NCBI GenBank assembly: GCA_041663205.1
Contig: JBAZQZ010000002.1
Span: 50,780-114,779 of the forward strand
Direction of reading: 5' to 3'
From: UM-FILTER-38-24 sp041663205
Lineage (GTDB): Bacteria; Patescibacteriota; Gracilibacteria; UBA1369; LOWO2-01-FULL-3
DNA: 64,000 nt
Shown one piece after another: positions 1-7,469 of the stretch. Every line of letters begins with the position of its first letter. Within the stretch, counting starts at the first letter, position 1. The translations under genes were made by a program, and so were the position numbers. The notes beneath the pieces are model-generated. The model ran no database searches and was not told the origin of the DNA. It saw only the letters and a program-made list of their open reading frames with translations.

Positions 1-544
1 TGTAAGCCAGAAATCCCACTTCGTTGTTTTCTATTATTTTCCGAAATATTTCCGAAGAAGATTTTTTTGTTTTTGCATGAAGTCTGTGTGTTAAATTCAG
101 TTGATATACATCCCCTTCTTTTATGTGATTTTTTGTTGTGAAGTAGGCCTTGTCGTATTCTTCTCTACACTGTTGTGCTGTGAAATTTTTGGATATTGTC
201 GGATGAGTTTTTGTCGATACTTCTGAACCCAATATTTTTTCTATTTCATTTTTTTTTATGGTTTTCCATCTTTCGAAAGAGAGTAAATATATGTCCGGAA
301 GCCGTAAATCGTCTTTTGCCTTGTTTTTTATTTTGTGAATTTTGTATCCTAAATCATATGAGAAAAATCCGAAAATCTTTCGTTTCTTTTTCGTTTCTTT
401 TTCTATGAATTTTATTACGTCTTTTTCAAAATCTTTTTCTGAGATTTTGTAGGAAAATTTTTCCTTTGGATTAACCGCAAGTATTTTTTCCCAGCCGTCT
501 TTTTGTCTGCTGTAAAACAGGCATGTGTCTTTTTTAATTCTCAT
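1..544 (-). CDS. pabB: Aminodeoxychorismate synthase component I, N-terminal part (cut by window edge)
   Basis: This open frame starts at an ATG at 544 and runs off the left end of the window, so only about 181 N-terminal residues are visible. Two stretches are typical of the anthranilate/aminodeoxychorismate synthase component I family: GFFSYDLG and, further on, GDVYQLNLT. PabB makes 4-amino-4-deoxychorismate from chorismate, using ammonia supplied by PabA, on the way to p-aminobenzoate. It overlaps the end of pabA by 11 nt and is the visible end of the folate operon. TrpE is the alternative, but the folate context and the GDVYQLN motif favour PabB. The chorismate-binding C-terminal domain is outside the window. 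Confidence 0.85.
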   Translation of the reverse strand, partial: MRIKKDTCLFYSRQKDGWEKILAVNPKEKFSYKISEKDFEKDVIKFIEKETKKKRKIFGFFSYDLGYKIHKIKNKAKDDLRLPDIYLLSFERWKTIKKNEIEKILGSEVSTKTHPTISKNFTAQQCREEYDKAYFTTKNHIKEGDVYQLNLTHRLHAKTKKSSSEIFRKIIENNEVGFLAY

Positions 545-1094
545 TTAAAAAATTTTTCATTATTTTTTTCCCCTCTTTTGTCATGAATGATTCCGGGTGA
601 AATTGTAATCCGAATAATTTATATTTTTTGTGTTCTATCCCCATTATCTCTTTTTCTCTTGTCCATGCCGTTAAGCTGAAATCTTCCGGGACCGTGTTTA
701 CTATGAGTGAATGGTATCTGGCTCCCACAAAGGGATTTTTGACGTTTTTAAAAATAGATTTTTTGTCGTGATGGATGTTCGAAGTTTTTCCATGCATCAG
801 TTTTTTTGCATGTACCACCTTTGATCCGAATATTTCTCCAATACACTGATGCCCCAGACATACTCCGAGAATCGGGATTTCTTTATAAAAAGTTTTTATC
901 ACTTGTTTCGAAATCCCTGAATCTTCAGGGCTTCCCGGTCCCGGCGATATAACTATTTTCGAAGGTTTTATTTTTCTTATTTTGTCTATTGTAATTTCGT
1001 CGTTTTTCACGACTTTTGTTTCCCCTCCCAGGCTTTCTATCAGTTGATAGAGGTTGTAGGTAAAGGAATCGTAGTTGTCTATCAGTAAAATCAC
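534..1094 (-). CDS. pabA: Glutamine amidotransferase subunit of aminodeoxychorismate synthase
   Basis: A class I glutamine amidotransferase of 186 residues, the normal size for stand-alone PabA/TrpG. It hydrolyses glutamine and passes ammonia to the PabB subunit. The N-terminal motif DNYDSFTYN, the oxyanion region SPGPGSP, the nucleophile Cys79 in GVCLGHQ and the His166/Glu168 pair in FHPES are all present, so the site looks intact. It overlaps folE upstream by 4 nt (ATGA) and pabB downstream by 11 nt, which suggests translational coupling. PabA and TrpG cannot be separated by sequence alone; the folate gene neighbours favour PabA, possibly serving both. Confidence 0.92.
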   Translation of the reverse strand: MILLIDNYDSFTYNLYQLIESLGGETKVVKNDEITIDKIRKIKPSKIVISPGPGSPEDSGISKQVIKTFYKEIPILGVCLGHQCIGEIFGSKVVHAKKLMHGKTSNIHHDKKSIFKNVKNPFVGARYHSLIVNTVPEDFSLTAWTREKEIMGIEHKKYKLFGLQFHPESFMTKEGKKIMKNFLNEN

Positions 1095-1642
1095 TCGATC
1101 AATCTTAAGAATTCACTTCGTGTTTTTAATTTCTTTTTGAAAAGACCTGTAAACGCGGAGGTTGTCATCGATGCATTTTGTTTTTCCACTCCTCTGGCCA
1201 TCGTGCATAAATGTTTTGCTTCTACCACCACTCCGACTCCTTGCGGCTTCAAAAGTGTATTTAACGTGTTTGCAATTTGCATTGTCATGCGTTCTTGATT
1301 TTGTAGTCTGCGACTGAATATTTCCACTATTCTCGGGAGTTTTGATATCCCTATTATTTTTTTATTTGGAATATATCCGATAGATATTCTTCCAAAAAAC
1401 GGTATCATGTGATGTTCGCATGTCGAATAAAAATCTATATTTTTACAGATTATCATTTCGTCGTAGTTTTCTCCGTCGAATTCCGTGAGGATGTCTTCCG
1501 GATTTTTTTCGTATCCTTCAAACAATTTTTCGAAGGATTTAGCGACTCTTTCAGGAGTTCTTATGAGTCCCTCTCTTTTTGTGTCTTCCCCCATCGCTTC
1601 CAGAAGCTCTTTTGCAAGTTTTTCTATTTTTTGCTTGTCCAT
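1091..1642 (-). CDS. folE: GTP cyclohydrolase I
   Basis: GTP cyclohydrolase I converts GTP to 7,8-dihydroneopterin triphosphate, the first step of pterin and folate synthesis. The 183-residue protein has the expected zinc ligands: Cys75 and His78 in STCEHHMIPF and Cys146 in HLCTMARGV. The stretch RTPERVAKSF near the N-terminus is also family-typical. The gene stops with TGA, which shows that TGA is a stop codon in this genome. It overlaps folK by 19 nt and pabA by 4 nt in the minus-strand folate operon. Confidence 0.96.
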   Translation of the reverse strand: MDKQKIEKLAKELLEAMGEDTKREGLIRTPERVAKSFEKLFEGYEKNPEDILTEFDGENYDEMIICKNIDFYSTCEHHMIPFFGRISIGYIPNKKIIGISKLPRIVEIFSRRLQNQERMTMQIANTLNTLLKPQGVGVVVEAKHLCTMARGVEKQNASMTTSAFTGLFKKKLKTRSEFLRLIE

Positions 1643-2061
1643 TGTGAAATTTTTTCTTTTTTATCTGATAATTCAAGTAATGGTACTAAAACGAATTTTC
1701 GTTTGTGCATTCTTGGATGCGGTATTTTCAGGTTCGGTTCGTCGACTATTGTATCCTCATATGTCAAAATGTCTATGTCTATTGTCCTTGGGCCGTTTTT
1801 TGTTTTTCTTTCTCTTCCGAGTTTTTTTTCTATTTCCTGCAATTTTTTTAATAATTTTTGTGGGCTGAGTGTTGTTTCTATGCCTATCACCATGTTTAAA
1901 AAGTCCTCTTGTTTTTTATATCCTACCGGAGAGGTTTCGTAAATTTTGGATTTCTTTTTTATTTTTGCTGTTTTTTTTATTTCAGAAATCGCTTTTTTTA
2001 AAAAGAATTCTCTGTTTCCGAGATTTGATCCCAGGCTCAAATATGCTTTATTTGCCTTCAT
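1624..2061 (-). CDS. folK: 6-hydroxymethyl-7,8-dihydropterin pyrophosphokinase
   Basis: HPPK transfers pyrophosphate from ATP to 6-hydroxymethyl-7,8-dihydropterin, giving the substrate for FolP. The protein is 145 residues. It has the N-terminal SLGSNLGNRE motif and the metal-binding GPRTIDIDIL segment with Asp95 and Asp97, the same positions as in the E. coli enzyme. It overlaps the PTPS-family gene upstream by 14 nt and folE downstream by 19 nt. No fused FolB domain is present; the protein has only the HPPK domain. Confidence 0.95.
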   Translation of the reverse strand: MKANKAYLSLGSNLGNREFFLKKAISEIKKTAKIKKKSKIYETSPVGYKKQEDFLNMVIGIETTLSPQKLLKKLQEIEKKLGRERKTKNGPRTIDIDILTYEDTIVDEPNLKIPHPRMHKRKFVLVPLLELSDKKEKISQWTSKK

Positions 2062-2398
2062 ATTCGCAGTAATAATCTTCCGTTTCGAAAATTGTGACTT
2101 TCTTTAGCGGTAGGTCGTTTTTCAGCTTGTTCCATATCCATATCGAAATATTTTCCGCCGAAGGGTTGTCGATAATTTCATTTAAATGTGCATGGTCTAA
2201 CGTATTTATCACTTTTTCTTCCGCTATTTGTTTTATGTCTTTAAAGTCCATCGCGAGTCCGTTTTCTTTTATTTCGTCTTCGATTGTTATTACCAATTTA
2301 TAGTTGTGGCCATGCAGATTTTCACATTTGCCTTTGTATTTTGTCAGAAAATGCGATGCCGCGAAATTTAAAGTGCAATTCAGTTTTACCGTATTCAT
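2048..2398 (-). CDS. 6-pyruvoyl-tetrahydropterin synthase family enzyme (PTPS-III-like, probable FolB bypass)
   Basis: A 116-residue protein of the PTPS/QueD family. Zinc ligands are His16 (AASHFL) and His29/His31 in the LHGHNY motif. The residues before it read C25-E26-N-L-H-G-H, so the protein has both the catalytic Cys of QueD/PTPS (CxxxHGH) and the Glu of PTPS-III (ExxHGH). In the family, PTPS-III enzymes cleave dihydroneopterin phosphate directly to 6-hydroxymethyl-dihydropterin and replace FolB. The gene sits between folP and folK and overlaps both (4 and 14 nt), and no folB is visible in the operon. Direct FolB replacement is therefore the likely role, with a side role in queuosine (QueD) possible. 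The start at 2398 overlaps the folP stop. Confidence 0.85.
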   Translation of the reverse strand: MNTVKLNCTLNFAASHFLTKYKGKCENLHGHNYKLVITIEDEIKENGLAMDFKDIKQIAEEKVINTLDHAHLNEIIDNPSAENISIWIWNKLKNDLPLKKVTIFETEDYYCEYEGK

Positions 2399-3189
2399 AT
2401 TAGGTTTAAATAATTCCTAAGTTCTCCCACGTCGTGGGTTCTTATTATATTTGCTCCGTTAATATATGCAATAGCGCTTAGTGTTTTTGCTTTTTCTTTG
2501 CGCGACGGCATTTCTTCTTTCATGAATGATTTTCTAGAAATTCCCAACAAAATCGGCTTTTTGAAAAGTTCCAATTCTTTAAGTCTTGCAATTATTTCAA
2601 AACTGTAATGAGGGATATTGCTTATGAACTGGCCCATGCCCGGATCAATGATGAGTTGATCCCCTTTTATGCCTTTTGATTTTGCGTATGAGATTCTTTC
2701 TTCGAAAAACTTTTTTATTGTCTGCATTATGTCCGGATATTTTTTGTCTTTTATCGTTGTTCGGGGGGAATTATCTTTCGAGTACATCAGGATTATCGGG
2801 CATTTTTTCTTTTTTATTGTGTCCGCCATTTTCGGGTCTTCTCTCATTGCGGTTACATCATTTACCATGTCTGCGCCGTTTTTTAGCGCTTCCAGAGCCA
2901 CGTTTGATTTATATGTGTCGATAGAAATCGGGATTTCGGAAAATTCTCTTATCGCTTTTATCACCGGAATTACTCTTGAAAGTTCTTCTTCTTGAGTCAC
3001 GAATTTTGAATTAGGGCCTGTGGATTCTCCTCCTATGTCTAAAATATCCGCGCCTTCTTCGATTATTTTTTTGGCTTGTTTGACAGCTTCTTCCAAGGTC
3101 ATAAATTTCCCCCCGTCGCTGAACGAGTCCGGAGTGATATTCAATATGCCCATTATTAATGGACCTTTTCTAGAGTTTGTTTTTTTCAT
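2395..3189 (-). CDS. folP: Dihydropteroate synthase
   Basis: FolP joins 6-hydroxymethyl-dihydropterin pyrophosphate and p-aminobenzoate to make dihydropteroate. Family motifs are complete: GILNITPDSFSDGG near the N-terminus, DIGGESTGPNS, SIDTYKSNV, DPGMGQF and GISRKSFM. The frame is open further upstream, but that extension lies inside the preceding SLH-protease gene and is highly basic. The ATG at 3189, which shares a base with the TAA of the protease gene (TAATG), gives a normal 264-residue enzyme. It overlaps the PTPS gene by 4 nt. Transcription is with uvrC and the rest of the folate operon. Confidence 0.95.
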   Translation of the reverse strand: MKKTNSRKGPLIMGILNITPDSFSDGGKFMTLEEAVKQAKKIIEEGADILDIGGESTGPNSKFVTQEEELSRVIPVIKAIREFSEIPISIDTYKSNVALEALKNGADMVNDVTAMREDPKMADTIKKKKCPIILMYSKDNSPRTTIKDKKYPDIMQTIKKFFEERISYAKSKGIKGDQLIIDPGMGQFISNIPHYSFEIIARLKELELFKKPILLGISRKSFMKEEMPSRKEKAKTLSAIAYINGANIIRTHDVGELRNYLNLI

Positions 3190-4559
3190 TATTCTCCCAG
3201 TGTGTTTATGTAAAGTGCGAGTCTGTATATGTTTTCGCTGATTCCTCCGCGTGTTATCAGCGCTGCCGGTCCGTATATTTTTCCTGTTTCTTCGAGTACT
3301 CCTATATTTCTTGCCGTTGCTATATATTTTGAAAACCAATCTGTTATGTTTACGTCCGAGAACGGTTTTGTCTTTGGCGTTATCGGTGTTATTTCAAATA
3401 TTTCGAGTAACATTTTCATCGCTTCCGCTTTGTTTATATTGTTTGCGGCTTTGAATGTTCCGTCCGGATAGCCCGAAACCCATCCTTTTTCTTTTGCCAA
3501 ACATACGTATTTTGCGAACCATTCTTCTTTTACATCAGGGAAACAATTTTTGTATTTTGTTGTGTCTATTTTGTCTCCTTCTCCTTCAGGTAATGCGCTG
3601 TTTACCAGTATTTTCAATAATTCCGCTCTGTTTAACGGATCAGCCGGCTTGAAACTTCCGTCCGGATAGCCCGATATTATGTTTACACTTTTCAAGAAAG
3701 CAATTGCTTCCGCGTTTTTTGTGTTAAAATCAACGTCTGTAAAAACTTTTGTTGTCTGATTGTCCAGGGTTTTGTAATCGTTTGAAAATATTTGAGTTAC
3801 GAATTTTTCGTTTAGGATTCCTTGGTCTACAAGGTCCATGAACCAAAGATATACTATTTCGTTCGAAATTATGTATCCGTAGTTGCCTCCAACTCCGGTT
3901 GTTGACACTGCCGATACCACTCCAACGACTCTTTCATCTTCGTTGTACACCGGACCTCCGGAGTTTCCGGGATTTATTGTCGCGTCTGTTGTGTAGCCCC
4001 AGGTTATGTCTTCATTCAACGGGATAAAGCTGCTTACTGTTCCTTTTGTCAGACTGATGGTTGTTGACATTGCGGCTTGTGGAAAACCCAGGATGCTTAG
4101 TTCGTCCGCCAAATGTGGCTTTGTGTCGGAAAAATCGACGTACGGTAATTTCATTGATTGTGCTTCTTCGACGGTTATTTCTTTTCCTGTTTTTTGTCTG
4201 TTTGAATCCATCAAATATTGCGGATATATTACTGCCAAATCCAGATCTTCGTTGTAAGCCAATACGTCTGCGAGAAAATAGCACCAAGGTTCGCTGTATT
4301 CGGATTCGATGTTGCATATTTCTATGTGTTCCGCCGGTTTGTTTGTTGTTGAATCCATGATTACGTGAGCGGCGGTTAGAATCATTGCGTCATTGCTGAT
4401 TGTGAATCCGGAGCCCATGTATACGTCTCCTTTTGAATCTTGTACTTGAATCATGACAACGCTGTTTACGGTTTCCGGGAACGTTATCGCTGAAGCTGTT
4501 GAGCTGAATATCGAAAATACACTTATGGCCAGTAATACTTTTGTTATGTTTTTTTTCAT
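3189..4559 (-). CDS. Secreted trypsin-like serine protease with three SLH domains
   Basis: A 456-residue exported protein. Residues 1-24 are a signal peptide ending in STASA. Residues about 30-230 form an HtrA/trypsin-like protease domain with a complete triad: His65 (LTAAHV), Asp107 (DLDLAV) and Ser200 (NPGNSGGP). Three S-layer homology repeats follow (about 270-320, 335-385 and 400-450) with SGYPDGSFKP-type motifs. SLH domains normally tether proteins to secondary cell wall polymers, so this is probably a surface-anchored protease in S-layer or envelope quality control. No PDZ domain is evident. It lies 20 nt after uvrC and is fused by TAATG to folP, an odd place for a surface enzyme. The M23 peptidase at 60860 carries similar SLH repeats. 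Confidence 0.9.
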   Translation of the reverse strand: MKKNITKVLLAISVFSIFSSTASAITFPETVNSVVMIQVQDSKGDVYMGSGFTISNDAMILTAAHVIMDSTTNKPAEHIEICNIESEYSEPWCYFLADVLAYNEDLDLAVIYPQYLMDSNRQKTGKEITVEEAQSMKLPYVDFSDTKPHLADELSILGFPQAAMSTTISLTKGTVSSFIPLNEDITWGYTTDATINPGNSGGPVYNEDERVVGVVSAVSTTGVGGNYGYIISNEIVYLWFMDLVDQGILNEKFVTQIFSNDYKTLDNQTTKVFTDVDFNTKNAEAIAFLKSVNIISGYPDGSFKPADPLNRAELLKILVNSALPEGEGDKIDTTKYKNCFPDVKEEWFAKYVCLAKEKGWVSGYPDGTFKAANNINKAEAMKMLLEIFEITPITPKTKPFSDVNITDWFSKYIATARNIGVLEETGKIYGPAALITRGGISENIYRLALYINTLGE

Positions 4560-4578
4560 GGATTTTTTTAATTAAGAA

Positions 4579-6702
4579 CTATTTAAACATTTTTTTTGAA
4601 CGTCTTTCTTGGTTGTATGTTATCGCGAATCTATGCGCTTCGTCACGAATTCTTTGTAATAATTTTAATGCCGCGTTTGTTTTCTCAACTATAATTGAGT
4701 TTTTGTTTCCCGGCGTAAAAATTTCTTCGAGCTGTTTTGCAAGAGATATATGCGGTATTTTCAGGCTTAGGGCTTGCATTACTTTTGTGGCAACAGAAAG
4801 CTGTCCTTTGCCTCCGTCTATAATCACAAGATCCGGAATTTGAATGAACGATTCGTCGGGTTTGTGTTTTTGTTTGTCGTAAGCCAGGATTACAGATGTT
4901 TTGTTCCAACGCTTACAATCTTTGTAATGTTTTTGCAATTCTTCCGGAACTATTTTTATTTCTTCGAATCCGATTGTCAGATAATAATCCTTGAGGCTTT
5001 CTTTGCATATTATGTAGATACGTTTTGATTTTGATTTGGCTATTATATTTTTTATCAATTTGTGTCCTATCTTATTGCCGCGGTCTTTTGGCATTACGTA
5101 AAGTGCATTTATTATTCCGACTTTTTCGGAATATTCTGAAAGTGCCGCGAATGCCGAAAGTGATTTTTTGTTTTTTTCAAGTATGTAAAATTTATTTAAA
5201 TCCAAGTCTGGTTTAAGGTCCTCTTTTTTTATTGTTTTTCGTATTTCTTTTTCATATTTTTTTGTAGCTTTTTTAAACGTGTAATCTTTCGCTTTATAGT
5301 CTGATTCTATTTTGAAAAATCTTCTTGTTAAAACTTCTTCCATGGATTTGTAATCGTCCGGATGGCCTTCCACAGTGCGTAATTTGAATTTTCTATACAT
5401 GTCGTTTTTAGGGATTCCGTTTTGAAAAACGACCATCGATCCGACGGTTTCCGTTCCTCCTAAATGAGAAATGTCGTAGCATTCTATGCGTTTTAAAGAG
5501 GAGGTGATTTTTAATAATTTTTGAAGCTCTTGTGTTCCTTCTTTTGTGAATTCTCCTTCCGTTTTCCAGCTTGGTTTTTGTCTGTCGGCGTAAATTTTCG
5601 CATTGTTCAGGCTCATTTCGAGAAGGTGGTTTTTGTTGCCTATCTTCGGAATTGTAATTTTTATTTTTTCAATTTCGTTTTTGTTTTCGATTTCGTGCGG
5701 AATAAGTATTTCTTTTGGCAGGTCTGTCGCGATTTTATAGTACTGATTTATGAATGATTGAAGTACTTCCGGATCATCGTTTTCTTCCGCGTCCTGTGCC
5801 GATAATGTAAAATTTTCCTGACCTATTAATTTGCCTTCTCTTATTTGGAATAAATTGAAGTATGCTTTGTTTTGAGTGATACAATAATTTATTACATCTT
5901 TGTCTTCTTGATTCGGGTCGGAAACTTTTTGTTTTTCCAAAATTTCTTCCACTTTTTTTAAGCGGTCTCTGAGTTTTGCCGCTTTTTCAAATTCCTTGTT
6001 TGTTGCAAGTTTTTGCATTTTTTCTTTAAGATCTTTTACTATATTTTCGGCTTTCCCCGCGAGAAAATTCTCAACATTTTTTATTGTTTCCGCGTATTCT
6101 TCTTTTGTGCATTTTCCTATGCAAGGTGCGGCGCATGTTTTTATATAGTAGTCCAGACACGGGTATTTGATGACCTTATTGCTTACTTCAACTTCGTTGT
6201 CAGTGGTTAATTTTTTTACAAATTTTATATCAAGATTGCAATGCCTGAACGGGAAAATTTTTTTTAAAATTTTGAATGTCGCTTCAACTTTGTGTGCGGC
6301 CGTTTTTGGTCCGATGTATTTTGCTCCGTCTTTTTGTACTTTTCTGACTATTTGCACTCTCGGGAAATCTTCGTTTGTTATTTTTATATAAACGTAATTT
6401 TTGTCGTCTTTAAGTAAGATATTATATTTTGGCTGGAACTGTTTTATTAAATTTGATTCGAGGATTACGGCTTCCAGTTCAGTATCAACGCTTGTAAAAT
6501 CTATCTTGGTTATGTTTTCCAATAGTTTTTTTGTGCGGGTTGAATGCTGATAATCTTTTTGAAAATATTGATGTAATCTTTTTTTAAGATCTTTCGCTTT
6601 TCCTATGTAAAGCATCGTCCTCTCTTCGTTTATCATTTTGTATATCCCCGGCGAAGATGGCGCACTCTGAAGCGTTTTTTTGATATTTTTCTTGTCAATC
6701 AT
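4579..6702 (-). CDS. uvrC: UvrC excinuclease subunit with an inserted GNAT acetyltransferase-like domain
   Basis: UvrC makes the two incisions of nucleotide excision repair with UvrA and UvrB. The 707-residue protein has an N-terminal GIY-YIG nuclease (PGIYKM, LYIGKAKDLKKR, ELEAVILESNLIK), a UVR UvrB-binding motif near 218-250, and the RNase H-like nuclease start (CYDISHLGGT, DDYKSMEEVLTRR). Between that and the next conserved block (PDLVIIDGGKGQL from residue 623) lies an extra segment of about 155 residues (468-622). It contains a GNAT-like core: INALYVMPKDRGNKIG followed by YYLTIGFEE. The protein ends shortly after RDEAHRFAITYNQ, so the usual C-terminal helix-hairpin-helix pair is missing. 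No frameshift explains this: only 20 nt separate it from the next gene. It is probably the first gene of the folate operon. Confidence 0.93.
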   Translation of the reverse strand: MIDKKNIKKTLQSAPSSPGIYKMINEERTMLYIGKAKDLKKRLHQYFQKDYQHSTRTKKLLENITKIDFTSVDTELEAVILESNLIKQFQPKYNILLKDDKNYVYIKITNEDFPRVQIVRKVQKDGAKYIGPKTAAHKVEATFKILKKIFPFRHCNLDIKFVKKLTTDNEVEVSNKVIKYPCLDYYIKTCAAPCIGKCTKEEYAETIKNVENFLAGKAENIVKDLKEKMQKLATNKEFEKAAKLRDRLKKVEEILEKQKVSDPNQEDKDVINYCITQNKAYFNLFQIREGKLIGQENFTLSAQDAEENDDPEVLQSFINQYYKIATDLPKEILIPHEIENKNEIEKIKITIPKIGNKNHLLEMSLNNAKIYADRQKPSWKTEGEFTKEGTQELQKLLKITSSLKRIECYDISHLGGTETVGSMVVFQNGIPKNDMYRKFKLRTVEGHPDDYKSMEEVLTRRFFKIESDYKAKDYTFKKATKKYEKEIRKTIKKEDLKPDLDLNKFYILEKNKKSLSAFAALSEYSEKVGIINALYVMPKDRGNKIGHKLIKNIIAKSKSKRIYIICKESLKDYYLTIGFEEIKIVPEELQKHYKDCKRWNKTSVILAYDKQKHKPDESFIQIPDLVIIDGGKGQLSVATKVMQALSLKIPHISLAKQLEEIFTPGNKNSIIVEKTNAALKLLQRIRDEAHRFAITYNQERRSKKMFK

Positions 6703-6726
6703 GAGTTTTTTTGTTTCGCTTTAAGT

Positions 6727-6734
6727 AGTATACT
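6727..6734. promoter_or_regulatory. Overlapping divergent -10 boxes (uvrC operon / nucleotidyltransferase gene)
   Basis: The palindrome AGTATACT gives TATACT on both strands (6729-6734 plus; 6732-6727 minus) between two divergent genes. On the plus strand the expected start of transcription, about 7 nt beyond, coincides with the ATG at 6741, implying a leaderless mRNA. No strong -35 is obvious on the plus strand. Confidence 0.5.
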
Positions 6735-6740
6735 TCAAAC

Positions 6741-7469
6741 ATGAAAGAAATAGAAAAGAAGTTATGGGATAAGTCCAGAAAATATGTGAAAATTTTGCAG
6801 ATTGTTCCTTTTGTTCGTATGATTTGCGTTTGTAACAATCTTGCTTTTGGGCTTGCAGATGAGAAAAGTGATATTGATCTTTTTGTGATTGCGAAGACTA
6901 AAAGACTTTTTATCGTGAGGACTTTTATCACTTTGATTTTGTTTTTTTTGGGAGTCCGAAGACGCGGAAACAAAATTCAGAGCAGATTTTGTTTGAGTTT
7001 TTTTGTCGACGACAGTGCTCTTGATCTTTCAAAGATTGCAATAGCGAACGATATCTATCTTGCGTATTGGATAAAATCTCAAGTCCCTTTTATAAATGAC
7101 GGGGTTTCCTTACAGTTTTTAAAAGAAAACGAGTGGGCGAAAAAATATTTTGAAAATGAAAATGATTTTTTTATTCGGTCTCATGAAATTATGCCCATCT
7201 ATAGAAGATATGATTTTTGGCGATATGTTTTTGAATTTCTTTTTTCGGGATTTTTCGGGAATTTGATAGAAAGTGTTTTGAGAAAATGGCAGGTAAAAAG
7301 GGCTTTAGTTAAAGCAAAAAACGTCAAGGATTCTTCCGGGATTGTTGTCTCGGAACACATGTTGAAATTCCATAATATCGACGGGCGCGAATATTTTCGA
7401 AATCTTTGGATTAAAAAACATGGTGATGAAAAAATCACTGACGCAAAAATTCTTAAACTTTATTCTTGA
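6741..7469 (+). CDS. Nucleotidyltransferase-fold domain protein, function unknown
   Basis: A 242-residue protein. Residues 36-50 (FGLADEKSDIDLFVI) resemble the metal-binding core of the Pol beta/MNT nucleotidyltransferase fold, with Asp44 and Asp46 as the DxD pair; the usual Gly-Ser is Gly-Leu here. A hydrophobic segment around 58-72 could be a buried helix or a membrane segment. The rest is not recognised. It is divergent from uvrC and its 3' end overlaps the 3' end of der by 17 nt (convergent). The role could be transfer of a nucleotide to a small molecule or protein, but no substrate can be inferred. The ATG at 6741 lies where transcription should start. Confidence 0.65.
   Translation: MKEIEKKLWDKSRKYVKILQIVPFVRMICVCNNLAFGLADEKSDIDLFVIAKTKRLFIVRTFITLILFFLGVRRRGNKIQSRFCLSFFVDDSALDLSKIAIANDIYLAYWIKSQVPFINDGVSLQFLKENEWAKKYFENENDFFIRSHEIMPIYRRYDFWRYVFEFLFSGFFGNLIESVLRKWQVKRALVKAKNVKDSSGIVVSEHMLKFHNIDGREYFRNLWIKKHGDEKITDAKILKLYS

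Noticed and set aside
196..408. Short plus-strand open frame
   Set aside because: It is antisense to pabB, which has clear family motifs.
3190..3339. N-terminal extension of folP
   Set aside because: It overlaps the SLH-protease gene, is very rich in Arg and Lys, and the standard N-terminus begins at 3189.
4012..4317. Open frames inside the SLH protease, UvrC and other core genes
   Set aside because: They are other-frame shadows of genes with complete motifs.
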